A DNA stretch of 64,000 nucleotides, taken from assembly GCF_023283845.1 (NCBI RefSeq), contig NZ_JAKILC010000009.1, positions 62,001-126,000 on the forward strand, in the 5' to 3' direction. Shown here piece after piece: positions 8,657-18,972 of the stretch (positions are counted from its first letter, which is position 1; each line of letters opens with the position of its first letter). The notes beneath the pieces were generated by a model. It did no database searches. It was not told the DNA's origin and was given only the letters and a program-made list of their open reading frames with translations. A program made the translations under genes and the position numbers. The stretch comes from Shewanella marinintestina (lineage in GTDB: Bacteria; Pseudomonadota; Gammaproteobacteria; Enterobacterales; Shewanellaceae).

Positions 8657-9361
8657 GTGAATGTATTGATAGTAGGCGGCTCTGGTGGCATAGGCTTGGC
8701 ACTGGTAGAACATTATTTAGCGACAAATACAGCAACCGTATTTGCCACCTATCGCACAAATAAGCCTGCACTTAATCACCCAAAACTGATTTGGTACAAG
8801 GTAAATGTCACGGTAGAAAGTGACATTGAAGAACTTGCTAAGCTTTTACCAAAGCTAAACTTATTAATTAATGCAGTAGGTATGCTGCATGATGGCGAAC
8901 ATAACCCAGAGAAAAGCGTTAAAGAGTTTGATAGCAACTTTTTCAATAAAAATATTGTTATTAATGTCACTCCGAGTTTATTACTCGCTAGTCATTTTGC
9001 AGAGCACTTGAAATCGAAAGCCACAAGCCACTTTGTGACTGTTTCCGCCAAAATTGGCAGTATCGAAGATAATCGTCTTGGGGGCTGGGTAAGCTATAGA
9101 AGCTCAAAGGCGGCGCTCAACATGGCAATGAAAACCATCAGTATCGAGTGGCGCTTTAAGCAGACTAATACCTGCGTATTGGTGTTTCACCCTGGGACCA
9201 CTGACACAAAGTTATCAAAACGATTTCAGCGTAATGTGCCTGAAGGAAAACTGTTTACTGCTGAATATGTGGCCGACTGTTTAAGCAGCATCGTCCGTAA
9301 TACCAGTGCGAGTGATACAGGAAAATTCTATAGTTATGACGGCTCGATTTTACCTTGGTAA
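8657..9361 (+). CDS. Short-chain dehydrogenase/reductase (C-factor/CsgA-like)
   Basis: NAD(P)-dependent oxidoreductase of the classical SDR type. The cofactor loop is GGSGGIG at residues 7-13, NAVG follows at about 73, and the active-site residues are in TVSAKIGSI and YRSSKAALN (Ser, Tyr-x3-Lys). The substrate pocket is not diagnostic; the short length (234 aa) and PGTTDT motif resemble Myxococcus CsgA-like SDRs. The start is GTG at 8657, preceded by AAGGA; the Rossmann motif follows at once, so no upstream start is needed. Confidence 0.88.
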   Translation: MNVLIVGGSGGIGLALVEHYLATNTATVFATYRTNKPALNHPKLIWYKVNVTVESDIEELAKLLPKLNLLINAVGMLHDGEHNPEKSVKEFDSNFFNKNIVINVTPSLLLASHFAEHLKSKATSHFVTVSAKIGSIEDNRLGGWVSYRSSKAALNMAMKTISIEWRFKQTNTCVLVFHPGTTDTKLSKRFQRNVPEGKLFTAEYVADCLSSIVRNTSASDTGKFYSYDGSILPW

Positions 9362-9410
9362 GTAAACACTGAATATTAAATTTACCGAATCGAAGATTTG
9401 AAAATACGCG

Positions 9411-9674
9411 CTAATCAAGATTTAAACTAGCGGTACCGGAAAGCTTGGCTTTGCCATGCCTGATAGAACGTAAAAACTCAGAAATAGCACAAATAGCTAA
9501 ACTCAGTGTTATCACTAACTCAATACCTACATGGCTAGTTAAACTTTGAGTAAATGGTTGCTCGCTATATATCAATAATCCCATTATACGACCTGCGTTA
9601 AATACGCTCACGATAATAATAACGGGGCAAATAATCAAACCGAACCAAAACCAGAATCCTTTGAAAAATCTCAA
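9411..9674 (-). CDS. Small inner-membrane protein, unknown function
   Basis: An 87-residue protein with two predicted transmembrane helices, at about residues 8-28 (WFGLIICPVIIIVSVFNAG) and 48-68 (VGIELVITLSLAICAISEFL), and a short basic C-terminal tail. The start is TTG at 9672-9674 with AAGGGAT about ten bases upstream. It lies downstream of the M14 peptidase gene on the same strand, but the hairpin at 9705-9735 separates them. I do not recognise a family. Confidence 0.55.
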   Translation of the reverse strand: MRFFKGFWFWFGLIICPVIIIVSVFNAGRIMGLLIYSEQPFTQSLTSHVGIELVITLSLAICAISEFLRSIRHGKAKLSGTASLNLD

Positions 9675-9704
9675 CGCTATATCCCTTAACTATTTGGTTG
9701 TTAT

Positions 9705-9735
9705 AAAAAGCCCGAACTTCATTTCAGGCTTTTTT
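9705..9735 (-). terminator. Rho-independent terminator of the M14 peptidase gene
   Basis: AAAAAGCC and GGCTTTTT form the stem around a short loop, with a T-run in the minus direction just after the peptidase stop. Confidence 0.7.
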
Positions 9736-9763
9736 GCTTTCGCGCTCCTCAATACCTGATGAT

Positions 9764-10678
9764 TTACAAGCTCAGCAAGTAGTCTAAACCACCTGTGATT
9801 GCCGCTACTTGGGCGACAATGCAGTTTTCATCATCAGATAATGGGCTGTCTGGGTACACTTCTGTCGTCGTTACATATTTAGCATCCGTTACACCGGCAC
9901 ATAAACCAAGGGCTTTAGTGGCGTAATTAATCACGCCAAACTGCGCTAAATCAACGCCAATTAGCTTGCCGTCATCATCGGCTGGGGCAATATGGGTGAC
10001 TTGCTCTACTGATTTGATAATCGCAGTTTGAAATTCATCTTGCGGATGAATGGTGTCACCAACAAGATAAAAACCATCCGGGATATTCCAGTTAGTATGC
10101 TCAACAGCATCACGTGCCGACAATGCAGGTCTAAATTCGCTGTTATCGGTATCAGTGGTTTCATGTAGGTCAATATGAGCAAATATCTCAACATCTAAAT
10201 CCGCTAATAGCTTAATTAACGCTGCCGACTCCTCAGCAGGGCTATCAGCATAGAAAGAGCGGTTCGGGTCGATTGCTTTTGGGTTCCAGCGGTTAATGGT
10301 TTCATATCCCCAAGGGCTGATACACGGCGCCACTAGAATATTAAAATGCTTGGCATAATCAGCGGCTTTAGTTTCAGCAAAACGGATGGCGCCTTGTACG
10401 CCACTTGTTTCATAACCGTGCACGCCACCAGTTACCAAAATCGTCGCTTTATTGGCATCCCAATTTTTTGATTTAACCGCCAACAATGGATAACGCTCAA
10501 CATCATAAGAAAGAGCGCCATACTGCTCAACATCAAATAGGTCTTTTAACGCCTGTACCTTAACGAGTACTTCATCTTGATAAGAGCGCTTAATCGACTG
10601 AACATTGATCCACTGAGCTTTTTCAGCGTCGCCCCATTTCTGACCTTTTACGCCTATTGCGTACACTTGCTGATCCAT
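9764..10678 (-). CDS. M14-family zinc metallopeptidase / deacylase-like protein
   Basis: Predicted cytosolic zinc hydrolase of the carboxypeptidase A / succinylglutamate desuccinylase superfamily. Zinc ligands are visible in VTGGVHGYETSG (His-x2-Glu) and AHIDLHET (third His). The substrate-binding arginine context is NPKAIDPNRSF, and the catalytic Glu lies in VTTTEVYPDSP near the C-terminus. I chose the ATG at 10676-10678 because AAGGAA precedes it at good spacing; an in-frame ATG eleven codons upstream lacks a ribosome binding site. No signal peptide, so a peptide or acyl-amino-acid substrate in the cytosol is more likely than secreted digestion. Confidence 0.85.
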   Translation of the reverse strand: MDQQVYAIGVKGQKWGDAEKAQWINVQSIKRSYQDEVLVKVQALKDLFDVEQYGALSYDVERYPLLAVKSKNWDANKATILVTGGVHGYETSGVQGAIRFAETKAADYAKHFNILVAPCISPWGYETINRWNPKAIDPNRSFYADSPAEESAALIKLLADLDVEIFAHIDLHETTDTDNSEFRPALSARDAVEHTNWNIPDGFYLVGDTIHPQDEFQTAIIKSVEQVTHIAPADDDGKLIGVDLAQFGVINYATKALGLCAGVTDAKYVTTTEVYPDSPLSDDENCIVAQVAAITGGLDYLLSL

Positions 10679-10892
10679 TTTTGATTCCTTTTGGCTTGGT
10701 TTTGTCTCCAAGCTCTTCTATACCTAATACAGTAAAAAGACTAACCTGATCCCAGCGCCTTTTAACTCCAGCGCTAAATTACTCGAGAGCATAAACGTGA
10801 TATAGATTGATATCAATGTCGTTATCCGTAATAGTTTTCAATCAGGTAGTTAGAGCTGCCAACCTATTCTTCATTTTACAAGGATGAATTTT

Positions 10893-11273
10893 ATGAATGC
10901 ATTAAGACATGGATTTTCAATTGGAATAGAAAGAGTTGAGGATGAGTTTTTCCTCACACTCAAAGCAAAGGGTAAATTAACTCACAGTGACTATCTTGCT
11001 ATCACACCGGTCATTGATTCCGCATTAGCCGAAGTTAAGCAGCCAAAAATTAAAGCCTTGTTTGATGCTACTGAACTTGAAGGCTGGGAGCTTAGCGCTG
11101 CTTGGGATGACCTTAAACTGGGGCTTAAACATGGCAATCAATTTATAAAAATTGCACTTTATGGCAATAAAGGCTGGCAAGAAACCGCGACTAAAATAGG
11201 TCGCTGGTTTGTCGCGGGTGAAATGAAATACTTTGACAATGAAGCCGATGCATTTGCGTGGCTAAATGAATAA
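10893..11273 (+). CDS. SpoIIAA/STAS-like protein
   Basis: Small cytosolic protein of the SpoIIAA-like (STAS superfamily, formerly DUF3478) group. Typical features are FFLTLKAKGKLTHSDYLAITPVI near the start, IKALFDATELEGWELSAAWDDL in the middle, and EMKYFDNEADAFAWL at the end. Function is not established; relatives are thought to bind hydrophobic ligands. The ATG at 10893 is preferred over the one at 10884, which is only two bases past the AAGGA ribosome binding site. It is divergent from the peptidase gene. Confidence 0.85.
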   Translation: MNALRHGFSIGIERVEDEFFLTLKAKGKLTHSDYLAITPVIDSALAEVKQPKIKALFDATELEGWELSAAWDDLKLGLKHGNQFIKIALYGNKGWQETATKIGRWFVAGEMKYFDNEADAFAWLNE

Positions 11274-11305
11274 TACCAATTAATTAATAAGCCCTTTAAT
11301 CAAAT

Positions 11306-11335
11306 AAAAAACGCCAGCAAATGCTGGCGTTTTTT
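11306..11335. terminator. Bidirectional terminator between the SpoIIAA-like gene and lolE
   Basis: The stem ACGCCAGCA / TGCTGGCGT is flanked by A5 and T5, so it can stop transcription from both convergent genes. Confidence 0.88.
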
Positions 11336-11365
11336 ATTTTAATCCACAATGTTAAGCAAGATTAA

Positions 11366-12619
11366 TCACCTACCTGCCAAGGCTCTTGCTGGCGGTGTCT
11401 GGCTTGCCTTCCACGCAGGGTAAAGCGTGGCTATCACGCTCATCACAAACGCTAAACACACCACAGTAATGACATCATTCACTTGTAACTGTGAAGGTAA
11501 GAAGTCAATAAAGTACACATCCGCCGATAACAACTGAATACCTAATATTGATTCAATACCACGGGCAATAGCGCTTAGGTTTATTGAGATTGTCACACCT
11601 AACACCGCGCCGATTACGCAACCTAAAACACCGTTAAAGGCGCCCTGCACCACAAATATCAGCATCACAGAGGCCTTTCTCATGCCCATAGTCAGCAAAA
11701 TAGCAATCTCAGATTGTTTATCTCGTACAGCCATAACCAAGGTTGAAACGATATTAAAACATGCCACAGCAATAACCAATGCCAGTACTAAATACATCAC
11801 CATACGCACTAATTGAATATCTTGGTATAAATGCCCTTGGGTGCGAGTCCAGTCGGAAATATACACATATTGCTGCTGGCTATAGCCCAAATCACGAATT
11901 AACCGCGGCGCAGCAAACACATCATCAGCCTTAATCCGCACGCCTGAAACGCTATCACCTAAATTTAATGTTTTAGCGGCATATTGCATCGGAATATAAG
12001 CGGTGCTCATATCGAGTTCACCGCCCAGCTCAAAAATGCCCGACACCACAAAACGGTGACTCTTAGCTGCACCGATTTTGTTTTGTGACTTGCCATTCAG
12101 ATTGGGCATATAGAGGTTGAGTGACTGACCGACGGTTAAATCTAAACTCTTAGCAAGCCCCTTACCTAACACAATGTTATTGCTGTTATGTTCACTGAGG
12201 CTTTGCCAGCTCTTAGGTGACATAAATTGCTGGATGTTAGACACTTTGGCTTCATTGCCAATATCTATGCCCATCACGGTGAGGCCCTGAAAACCGCCCA
12301 CCTTTTGTACTAAACCTTGCATACGCACAAATGGCGCAGCAGCAACAATACCAGGCACTTGGCTGGCATCATCCACAATTGATTGCCACTGATGAATAGG
12401 CTCATTCACCCCAACTAGTTCACCATGCGACACCACGCCCAATAAGCGTTGCTCTAACTCTTTTTCAAAACCATTCATTGCCGATAGCACAACAATGAGC
12501 ACCATCACGCCAAGGGCAATACCCGCCGTTGAAGCAAACGAGATAAAGTTAATAAATCGGTTTGATTGGCGCGCAAGATAAAAGCGCCAACCGACCCACA
12601 TGGCTAACAAACTTCTCAT
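11366..12619 (-). CDS. lolE: Lipoprotein-releasing ABC transporter permease LolE
   Basis: Inner-membrane subunit of LolCDE, which extracts outer-membrane lipoproteins from the inner membrane and passes them to LolA. There is one N-terminal membrane helix ([20 protein letters not shown]), a large periplasmic domain, and three C-terminal helices. [18 protein letters not shown] and the C-terminal [12 protein letters not shown] match LolE rather than LolC. The ATG overlaps the lolD TGA by four bases (ATGA). The operon order is lolC-lolD-lolE as in E. coli. Confidence 0.93.
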   Translation of the reverse strand: MRSLLAMWVGWRFYLARQSNRFINFISFASTAGIALGVMVLIVVLSAMNGFEKELEQRLLGVVSHGELVGVNEPIHQWQSIVDDASQVPGIVAAAPFVRMQGLVQKVGGFQGLTVMGIDIGNEAKVSNIQQFMSPKSWQSLSEHNSNNIVLGKGLAKSLDLTVGQSLNLYMPNLNGKSQNKIGAAKSHRFVVSGIFELGGELDMSTAYIPMQYAAKTLNLGDSVSGVRIKADDVFAAPRLIRDLGYSQQQYVYISDWTRTQGHLYQDIQLVRMVMYLVLALVIAVACFNIVSTLVMAVRDKQSEIAILLTMGMRKASVMLIFVVQGAFNGVLGCVIGAVLGVTISINLSAIARGIESILGIQLLSADVYFIDFLPSQLQVNDVITVVCLAFVMSVIATLYPAWKASQTPPARALAGR

Positions 12620-13332
12620 GCAGTCAATTCCTCCGCTTTAACTAAGCGGCCATCTTTCATGTGCAGTTGTCTATCCATTCGCGCGGCTAGCTTTTGATCA
12701 TGAGTCACCACCACAAAAGCTGTGCCTAGCTGCGCCGCAAGCTCGGTAATGAGCTCATACACGGCTTCACCGCTATTGGCATCCAGGTTACCTGTTGGCT
12801 CATCAGCGAGGACCAATTTAGGATCATTAATTAACGCCCTTGCAATCGCCACTCGTTGACGCTCACCACCAGACATTTCAGCCGGGGTGTGAGTTAAACG
12901 GTGACCTAAACCAACCCGCTCAAGCAGCACCTTCGCTTTAGGCTCCACCAGTTTACGACGCTGACCTTGAATAAGTGCGGGCATAGACACATTTTCAAGC
13001 GCTGTAAACTCAGGCAGTAAATGATGAAATTGATAAATAAAGCCAACGTTCTCATTGCGGACTTTAGCTTGACGCTGACTCGATAACTGATACAGATCTT
13101 CGCCCAACATAGTAACGGTACCGCTTGTAGGGCTATCGAGTGTCCCCATAATATGCAGTAAGGTACTTTTACCTGAGCCAGAGCTACCCACTATCGCTAA
13201 TTGCTCACCTTTAAATACTTGCAGGTCAACATTGTGTAGCACCTGAGTGTCTACCGACCCTTCTTGGTAACGTTTACTAACATTACTCACTTGTAGCAAT
13301 AATTCTTGCGTCATTGTTAACTCGCTATTCAT
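12616..13332 (-). CDS. lolD: Lipoprotein-releasing ABC transporter ATPase LolD
   Basis: Cytosolic ATPase that powers LolCDE. Walker A is GSSGSGKST at about residues 43-51, the Q-loop region is [12 protein letters not shown], the signature is [15 protein letters not shown], Walker B is [12 protein letters not shown], and the H-loop is VVTHDQ. At 238 aa it matches the family. The start may be MNSELT or the internal ATG six codons later (MTQELL), which has a better-spaced GAG ribosome binding site. It lies 38 bases after lolC and overlaps lolE by four bases. Confidence 0.95.
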   Translation of the reverse strand: MNSELTMTQELLLQVSNVSKRYQEGSVDTQVLHNVDLQVFKGEQLAIVGSSGSGKSTLLHIMGTLDSPTSGTVTMLGEDLYQLSSQRQAKVRNENVGFIYQFHHLLPEFTALENVSMPALIQGQRRKLVEPKAKVLLERVGLGHRLTHTPAEMSGGERQRVAIARALINDPKLVLADEPTGNLDANSGEAVYELITELAAQLGTAFVVVTHDQKLAARMDRQLHMKDGRLVKAEELTA

Positions 13333-13370
13333 CTAAATCTACTCGTATCATCGCTTCTTGGTGTCTAGGC

Positions 13371-14594
13371 TTATTCATATCTAAGCGCAGTAGCTGGCTG
13401 CACATTAGCAGCGCGAATCGCAGGGTAAATGGTGGCTAATAACGTCATCACTAACGTGCCGACCACAATCCAAGTTAATTGGCTAAGCTCTAATTGCACA
13501 GGTAAGTTCTGCCCTGCGCCTAAAATAGAGATCCCTAAAAAGTGGGTAATACTATTTAAGTTAAAGGTTAACAACACGCCAACTGTAACGCCGGAAATCA
13601 AGCCAAGAATAGCGTTGAGCGAACCTTGAATAAGGAAAACCCCCATCACATTAGGCGTTGTCAGCCCTTGGGTTTTTAACACAGCAACATCGGTGGTTTT
13701 GTCGACCACCATCATCACTAATGCAGAAACAATATTAAAAGCAGCAACCGCAATGATAAGACTCAACATTAAGCTCATCATATTTTTTTCCATTTTTACC
13801 GCGCCAAAAAGATGACCATAGGTATCACGCCAATCCGTTGTGGTAACAGGCGTTGCAAATTGTGCGGTTACTTTTGGAGCAATTTTAGCGGCGTTAAATG
13901 GATCATCTAGATACAAACGCAGCTGCTTAATTTCGCCTGGTGTTTGTCTCATCAGACGCTGCGCATCATCATGATGAACATAAGCAAGCGTGCCATCAAC
14001 TTGCGAGCCCATTTCAAATATGCCAACAACGGTAAATTTACGCTGACTTGGCACAGGGCCTAACGGCGTATATACCACGCCGTCACCACTTAATACGCGA
14101 ATTTTATCGCCCGGAGCTACATCCAGAACGCGCGCTAATTCTGCGCCTAAGATAATTCGATACTTACCGGCTTCAAGTAAATCGAAATTGCCGGAATATA
14201 CATTCTGGGTGGTTTTTAATAAGCTTTTTTCTTGGTCTGGGTAGATCCCATAAACCTGCGCCGCGCCAATATTACTGGCTGACTGCAGCATAGCTTGGGT
14301 CGAAATACTTGGCGTAGCGCCCACAACGCCAGGAAGCAGGCTAAGCTTTTCAACTTGCTTTTGCCAGTCCGCTATAGAGCTAGAAGCATGCACGGTTAAT
14401 TGCGGCACCGCGCCCAAGATACGCTGCTTAAGTTGGCCTTCTAAACCATTCATCACCGAGCTCACAACAATTAATGCCGCCACACCCAATAAAATGCCAG
14501 AAACGGAAAATAAGGTAATAAAGGATGCAAATGCATTGGTTTTCTTTGCGCGCCAGTAGCGATAACCTATGTAAAACGATAATGAAAAATTCAT
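13371..14594 (-). CDS. lolC: Lipoprotein-releasing ABC transporter permease LolC
   Basis: First gene of the lolCDE operon; LolC recruits LolA at the periplasmic face. There is an N-terminal helix (LFSVSGILLGVAALIVVSSV), a periplasmic domain, and three C-terminal helices starting near MEKNMMSLMLSLIIAVAAFN, and the protein ends in ALRYE as E. coli LolC does. I chose the ATG at 14592-14594 (MNFSLSFYIGYRY) over a TTG four codons upstream, because GGG lies at normal spacing before the ATG. Divergent from the PilZ-mfd-csiV set. Confidence 0.93.
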   Translation of the reverse strand: MNFSLSFYIGYRYWRAKKTNAFASFITLFSVSGILLGVAALIVVSSVMNGLEGQLKQRILGAVPQLTVHASSSIADWQKQVEKLSLLPGVVGATPSISTQAMLQSASNIGAAQVYGIYPDQEKSLLKTTQNVYSGNFDLLEAGKYRIILGAELARVLDVAPGDKIRVLSGDGVVYTPLGPVPSQRKFTVVGIFEMGSQVDGTLAYVHHDDAQRLMRQTPGEIKQLRLYLDDPFNAAKIAPKVTAQFATPVTTTDWRDTYGHLFGAVKMEKNMMSLMLSLIIAVAAFNIVSALVMMVVDKTTDVAVLKTQGLTTPNVMGVFLIQGSLNAILGLISGVTVGVLLTFNLNSITHFLGISILGAGQNLPVQLELSQLTWIVVGTLVMTLLATIYPAIRAANVQPATALRYE

Positions 14595-14812
14595 TAAAAA
14601 ACCCAAATAAAATCGACTGATGCTGAAGCCTCAGAGCCAGAATTTAGTCACCCACTAATGCCCCGTTTGCACGAAGAATCATTGCATAACTAGTAATAAG
14701 AACTGTAGAACTCAGCGCCAAAGCAAGACATTTTAATGTCTAACCTTGCTAAATCATAAAGATGCGCACGATAATAGGGGTATTAGCCCCCTAAAAACAA
14801 GAGGCAACTCCC

Positions 14813-15409
14813 TTGTTATCCGACTCTACCGCCTATTTTAGTATTATTCACCCATTTGATGCCTATTTGAGTCCTTGGGACAGCGCTAAACCTTTACCAA
14901 CCGCTGAGCAGTTAAGCATGTTATTACCCACCAGTTTACAGCTGATCAGCGATGTAAAAGCGTTAGAGTCAGATTGTTTATTGCAATTGCGTCATTTAGA
15001 CGATGATGCAAAAACAGTGGTGGAATTTTTAAAACTGCAATCACGCAAAATCGATATGGTTTTGCAGCATATTATGGCCAAAGAACAGTACGAAGGTACT
15101 CGTTATCAAGGCAGTCATTTTGGCGGCAGTGGATTAGCCATTACTAGCCCTATCGCGCTTGAACTTGGGCAAACGTTTCAAGTGACCTTGCATATCAAAG
15201 AAGAGCTGATTGCTATTTTATGTGTTGCTACAGTGCAAAGCTGCCAGCAAAAAGCCCTTGAGTCGTCAACGACTCAATTAGTAGAAGCTGCGCCTTATGT
15301 CTGTGAACTCAGTTTTAGCGTGATCCAAGAAAATGATGTCGAGCAATTGGTCAAAGCCAGTTTAAGTTTGCAACAAAAGCAACTCAAATTACGCCAACAG
15401 GCTCGCTAG
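14813..15409 (+). CDS. PilZ-domain protein upstream of mfd
   Basis: A 198-residue protein with a divergent PilZ domain. YQGSHFGGSGLAI at about residues 98-110 resembles the D/N-x-S-x-x-G c-di-GMP contact motif, and the following ALELGQTFQVTLHI looks like PilZ beta strands. The upstream basic residues (SRK at about 86-88) could be the RxxxR-like part but do not match it well, so c-di-GMP binding is uncertain. The start is TTG at 14813 with GAGGCA in front; no earlier ATG is in frame, and the next ATG is 34 codons in. Confidence 0.72.
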   Translation: MLSDSTAYFSIIHPFDAYLSPWDSAKPLPTAEQLSMLLPTSLQLISDVKALESDCLLQLRHLDDDAKTVVEFLKLQSRKIDMVLQHIMAKEQYEGTRYQGSHFGGSGLAITSPIALELGQTFQVTLHIKEELIAILCVATVQSCQQKALESSTTQLVEAAPYVCELSFSVIQENDVEQLVKASLSLQQKQLKLRQQAR

Positions 15410-15498
15410 CACAAAAAGATTTTTCGCTGGCATGAGTTGAAACAAGCCTCTACAATACTTAGCAACTTTACTGCAAATGGACTTGTTTCCTCGCCTTA

Positions 15499-18400
15499 AT
15501 GAATGCTTTCTCTGTATTGACTCCGCCAGCTGTCAAAAGTGCCAAATTGGCACAAACGCTGTGTACACTCGGCGGCGCTGACCAAGCGCTAACCATCGCA
15601 AATATTGCTAAGCAACATCAAGGGATCACCCTAGTTGTTACCGCCGACACCCCAACGGCTATAGCGCTCGATACCGAGCTTAGTTATCTGCTTAGTGAAC
15701 AATCAATATCGATTTGGCTATTTCCAGATAGAGAAACTCTGCCCTACGACAGTTTCTCACCGCATCAAGATCTGGTCTCGCAACGCTTAGAGGCATTATC
15801 GCGTATTCCCCAAGCCCAACAAGCTGTGGTCATTGTGCCAATCACCACCTTGATGGTGCGCCTACCACCGCAATCATTCTTAACTGGCAATGTGTTAATG
15901 CTAGAAAAAGGCGATAAATATCGCCTGTTAGATGTGCGCGAGCAGCTCATCAATACCGGCTACCATGTGGTTGAGCAGGTCTATGAGCACGGCGAGTTTG
16001 CAGTACGCGGCTCGATTATCGATATTTTTCCTATGGGCTCTAGCCAACCTTATCGAATTGAGCTGTTTGATGATGAAGTGGAAACCATTCGACATTTCGA
16101 CCCGGAAACCCAACGCTCAAGTAAAGAGATAGATTCAATCCGCCTGTTACCGGCTAAAGAATTCCCAACTGATGACGCTGCGATTGAAGGCTTTAGACAA
16201 AGATACCGCCGCCGCTTTGAAGTCTTAGTCAAAGAACCGGGCTCTATCTACCAAATGGTCAGTAAAAAGACCATGCCGGCCGGTATTGAAAATTACCTGC
16301 CATTGTTTTTCGACGAAACGGCAACGCTATTTGACTATCTGCCTGACTCAACTCAGCTTGTTAGCGTTGGCGATATTGAAGCCGCGACTCAGTCGCACCT
16401 TAAAGAAGTTGAAACACGCTATGAAGATAGACGCGTCGACCCATTAAGACCTTTATTAGCGCCGCAAGAGCTGTATTTACTGACGGAGCAAATTTTTGCT
16501 AACTTTAAAGCCTTACCTCGCTTTGGGCTTAAAGATCTCAGTTATACCGGTACAGCAATACCGGCAAAGGTCAGCAAGCTGCCGGATATCACAGCTAACC
16601 ATAAGCTTAAACAGCCACTTGCAGAGTTAGAGCAGTATGCAACGCTGGGTGAGCGTATGCTATTTAGCGCCGAATCTGAAGGTCGTAGAGAAGCGCTATT
16701 AGAGCTGCTCGGCAAGATTAATATCAAGCCTAAGCTATTTGCACATTTTGATGAATTTGCCAGCAGCAAAACCAAAATAGGTTTAATCGTATCGCCGCTG
16801 GCACAAGGCTGCGTGATTGAGAAGAAAACCGGCGGTAAGTTTAGCTTAATCTGTGAAACCGAACTATTTGGTCAGCGGATCTCCCAGCGCCGTCGCCGTG
16901 ATAAGCAACGCCAAATTAGCTCTGACGCATTAGTTAAAAACCTTGCCGAGCTTAAAGTCGGCCAACCTATAGTGCATTTAGATCATGGTGTTGCCCGTTA
17001 CCAAGGATTAGAGACCTTAGATACTGGAGGCTTAGTTGCAGAGTACTTAGTATTAGAATACTCAGGCGGCGATAAACTTTATGTACCGGTTTCATCTCTG
17101 CATCTTATTAGCCGTTACAGCGTTGGGCCAGATGAGGAAGCAACGCTTAATAAACTCGGTAATGAAAGCTGGGCTAAGGCGAAGAAAAAAGCCGTTGAAA
17201 AAATTCGTGATGTAGCAGCAGAGCTGCTCGATGTTTATGCGCGCAGACAAGCCCGTCCAGGTGAAGCTTGCCGTATCGACCAAGAAGAATACGCCCAGTT
17301 TGCCAATAGCTTCCCTTATGAAGAAACCGTTGACCAAGAAACGGCTATTGAGGCGGTTCTTGAAGATATGCGTAACCCAACAGCCATGGACCGACTCGTT
17401 TGTGGTGATGTGGGCTTTGGTAAAACAGAAGTGGCAATGCGCGCCGCTTTTGTTGCGGTGAACGATGGCAAGCAAGTCGCGATATTGGTGCCCACCACCC
17501 TCCTTGCTCAACAACATTATGAAAACTTCAAAGACCGTTTTGCCGATTGGCCATTTAAGATTGAAGTGATGTCGCGTTTTAAAACCGCCAAAGAGCAAAC
17601 CCAAGTTATGAAAGACTTGCTCGACGGTAAAGTCGATATCGTGATTGGTACGCATAAACTGCTGCAATCTGAGGCTAAGTTTGAGAATTTAGGTTTACTC
17701 GTTATTGATGAAGAACACCGTTTTGGTGTCAGACAAAAAGAGAAAATTAAAGCGCTACGCGCCAATGTGGATATTTTAACGCTTACGGCTACGCCAATCC
17801 CACGTACTTTGAATATGGCGATGTCGGGTATGCGTGACTTATCGATTATTGCTACGCCCCCTGCAAAACGCCTTGCAGTTAAGACCTTTGTTAGAGAGTA
17901 CGATGAAGCGACAATTCGCGAAGCTTTGCTGCGTGAAATATTAAGGGGCGGCCAAGTTTACTTCTTGCATAACAGTGTTGAAACCATTGAAAAACGCGCT
18001 GCTGAAATCAGTGAATTGCTACCTGAAGCGCGTGTAGTTACTGCCCATGGTCAAATGCGTGAGCGTGAACTTGAACGAGTCATGTCTGATTTTTACCATC
18101 AGCGCTTTAATGTGCTGGTGTGTACTACCATTATTGAAACTGGTATTGATGTACCATCAGCCAATACGATTGTGATTGAACGCGCCGATAACTTTGGTCT
18201 TGCGCAGCTGCATCAGCTACGTGGCCGCGTTGGTCGCTCGCATCACCAAGCTTATGCTTATCTCATGACGCCTCATCCAAAGCGAATGACCAAAGATGCT
18301 CGTAAGCGCCTTGAAGCCATTGGCGCGTTAGAAGATCTCGGTGCAGGCTTTATGCTTGCCACTCAAGACCTTGAGATCCGCGGCGCCGGTGAGTTACTCG

Positions 18401-18972
18401 GTGATGAACAAAGTGGTCATATTTCGAAAATCGGTTTCACTCTCTATATGGAAATGCTCGAAGATGCAGTGAAATCGTTAAAGCAAGGCAAAGAGCCTTC
18501 GCTTAACCAGATGCTGCGCCATCAGTGTGAAATAGAGCTAAGAATCCCAGCACTTTTACCCGAAGATTATGTTGCCGATGTGAATATGCGCCTATCTTTA
18601 TATAAGCGCATTGCAAACTGTGAAACAGCCAAGGCTTTGGATGAATTGAAAGTCGAGCTAATCGATCGCTTCGGTATGTTGCCTGACGCCACCAAAAACT
18701 TGATGGAAATGACACTTTATAAGCACTTAGCCACGCAGTTAGGCTTAAGAAAAATCGAAATGCACGCTAAAGGTGGTAGTATAGAGTTTGGTGAAAATAA
18801 TAAGGTTGATCCAACCTTTATCATCGGCTTACTGCAAACTCAGCCCCAAGTATATCGAATGGACGGGCCCAATAAGCTAAAATTTGCTATGCCGTCTGAA
18901 ACAGCAAAAGACAGGCTTGCACTACTAAAACTGTTAATTGAGCAGTTGTTTCAACATCGTCTTGGAGAATGA
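15499..18972 (+). CDS. mfd: Transcription-repair coupling factor Mfd
   Basis: ATP-dependent DNA translocase that removes stalled RNA polymerase at lesions and recruits UvrA. The N-terminal UvrB-like domain includes WLFPDRETLPYDSFSPHQD. The RNA polymerase-interaction region includes HLDHGVARYQGLETLD. The RecG-like motor has GDVGFGKTEVA (Walker A), DEEHRFGVRQKEK (motif II), TATPIPRTLNMAM (III) and QLRGRVGRS (VI). A C-terminal TRCF domain closes the protein. Its 1157 residues match the family. Its TGA overlaps the next gene's ATG by four bases, so mfd and csiV are translationally coupled. Confidence 0.97.
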   Translation: MNAFSVLTPPAVKSAKLAQTLCTLGGADQALTIANIAKQHQGITLVVTADTPTAIALDTELSYLLSEQSISIWLFPDRETLPYDSFSPHQDLVSQRLEALSRIPQAQQAVVIVPITTLMVRLPPQSFLTGNVLMLEKGDKYRLLDVREQLINTGYHVVEQVYEHGEFAVRGSIIDIFPMGSSQPYRIELFDDEVETIRHFDPETQRSSKEIDSIRLLPAKEFPTDDAAIEGFRQRYRRRFEVLVKEPGSIYQMVSKKTMPAGIENYLPLFFDETATLFDYLPDSTQLVSVGDIEAATQSHLKEVETRYEDRRVDPLRPLLAPQELYLLTEQIFANFKALPRFGLKDLSYTGTAIPAKVSKLPDITANHKLKQPLAELEQYATLGERMLFSAESEGRREALLELLGKINIKPKLFAHFDEFASSKTKIGLIVSPLAQGCVIEKKTGGKFSLICETELFGQRISQRRRRDKQRQISSDALVKNLAELKVGQPIVHLDHGVARYQGLETLDTGGLVAEYLVLEYSGGDKLYVPVSSLHLISRYSVGPDEEATLNKLGNESWAKAKKKAVEKIRDVAAELLDVYARRQARPGEACRIDQEEYAQFANSFPYEETVDQETAIEAVLEDMRNPTAMDRLVCGDVGFGKTEVAMRAAFVAVNDGKQVAILVPTTLLAQQHYENFKDRFADWPFKIEVMSRFKTAKEQTQVMKDLLDGKVDIVIGTHKLLQSEAKFENLGLLVIDEEHRFGVRQKEKIKALRANVDILTLTATPIPRTLNMAMSGMRDLSIIATPPAKRLAVKTFVREYDEATIREALLREILRGGQVYFLHNSVETIEKRAAEISELLPEARVVTAHGQMRERELERVMSDFYHQRFNVLVCTTIIETGIDVPSANTIVIERADNFGLAQLHQLRGRVGRSHHQAYAYLMTPHPKRMTKDARKRLEAIGALEDLGAGFMLATQDLEIRGAGELLGDEQSGHISKIGFTLYMEMLEDAVKSLKQGKEPSLNQMLRHQCEIELRIPALLPEDYVADVNMRLSLYKRIANCETAKALDELKVELIDRFGMLPDATKNLMEMTLYKHLATQLGLRKIEMHAKGGSIEFGENNKVDPTFIIGLLQTQPQVYRMDGPNKLKFAMPSETAKDRLALLKLLIEQLFQHRLGE

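Noticed and set aside
10806..10817. ATTGATATCAAT as an FNR box
   Set aside because: The half-sites touch without the four-base spacer, and a 12-base AT-rich palindrome is easily due to chance.
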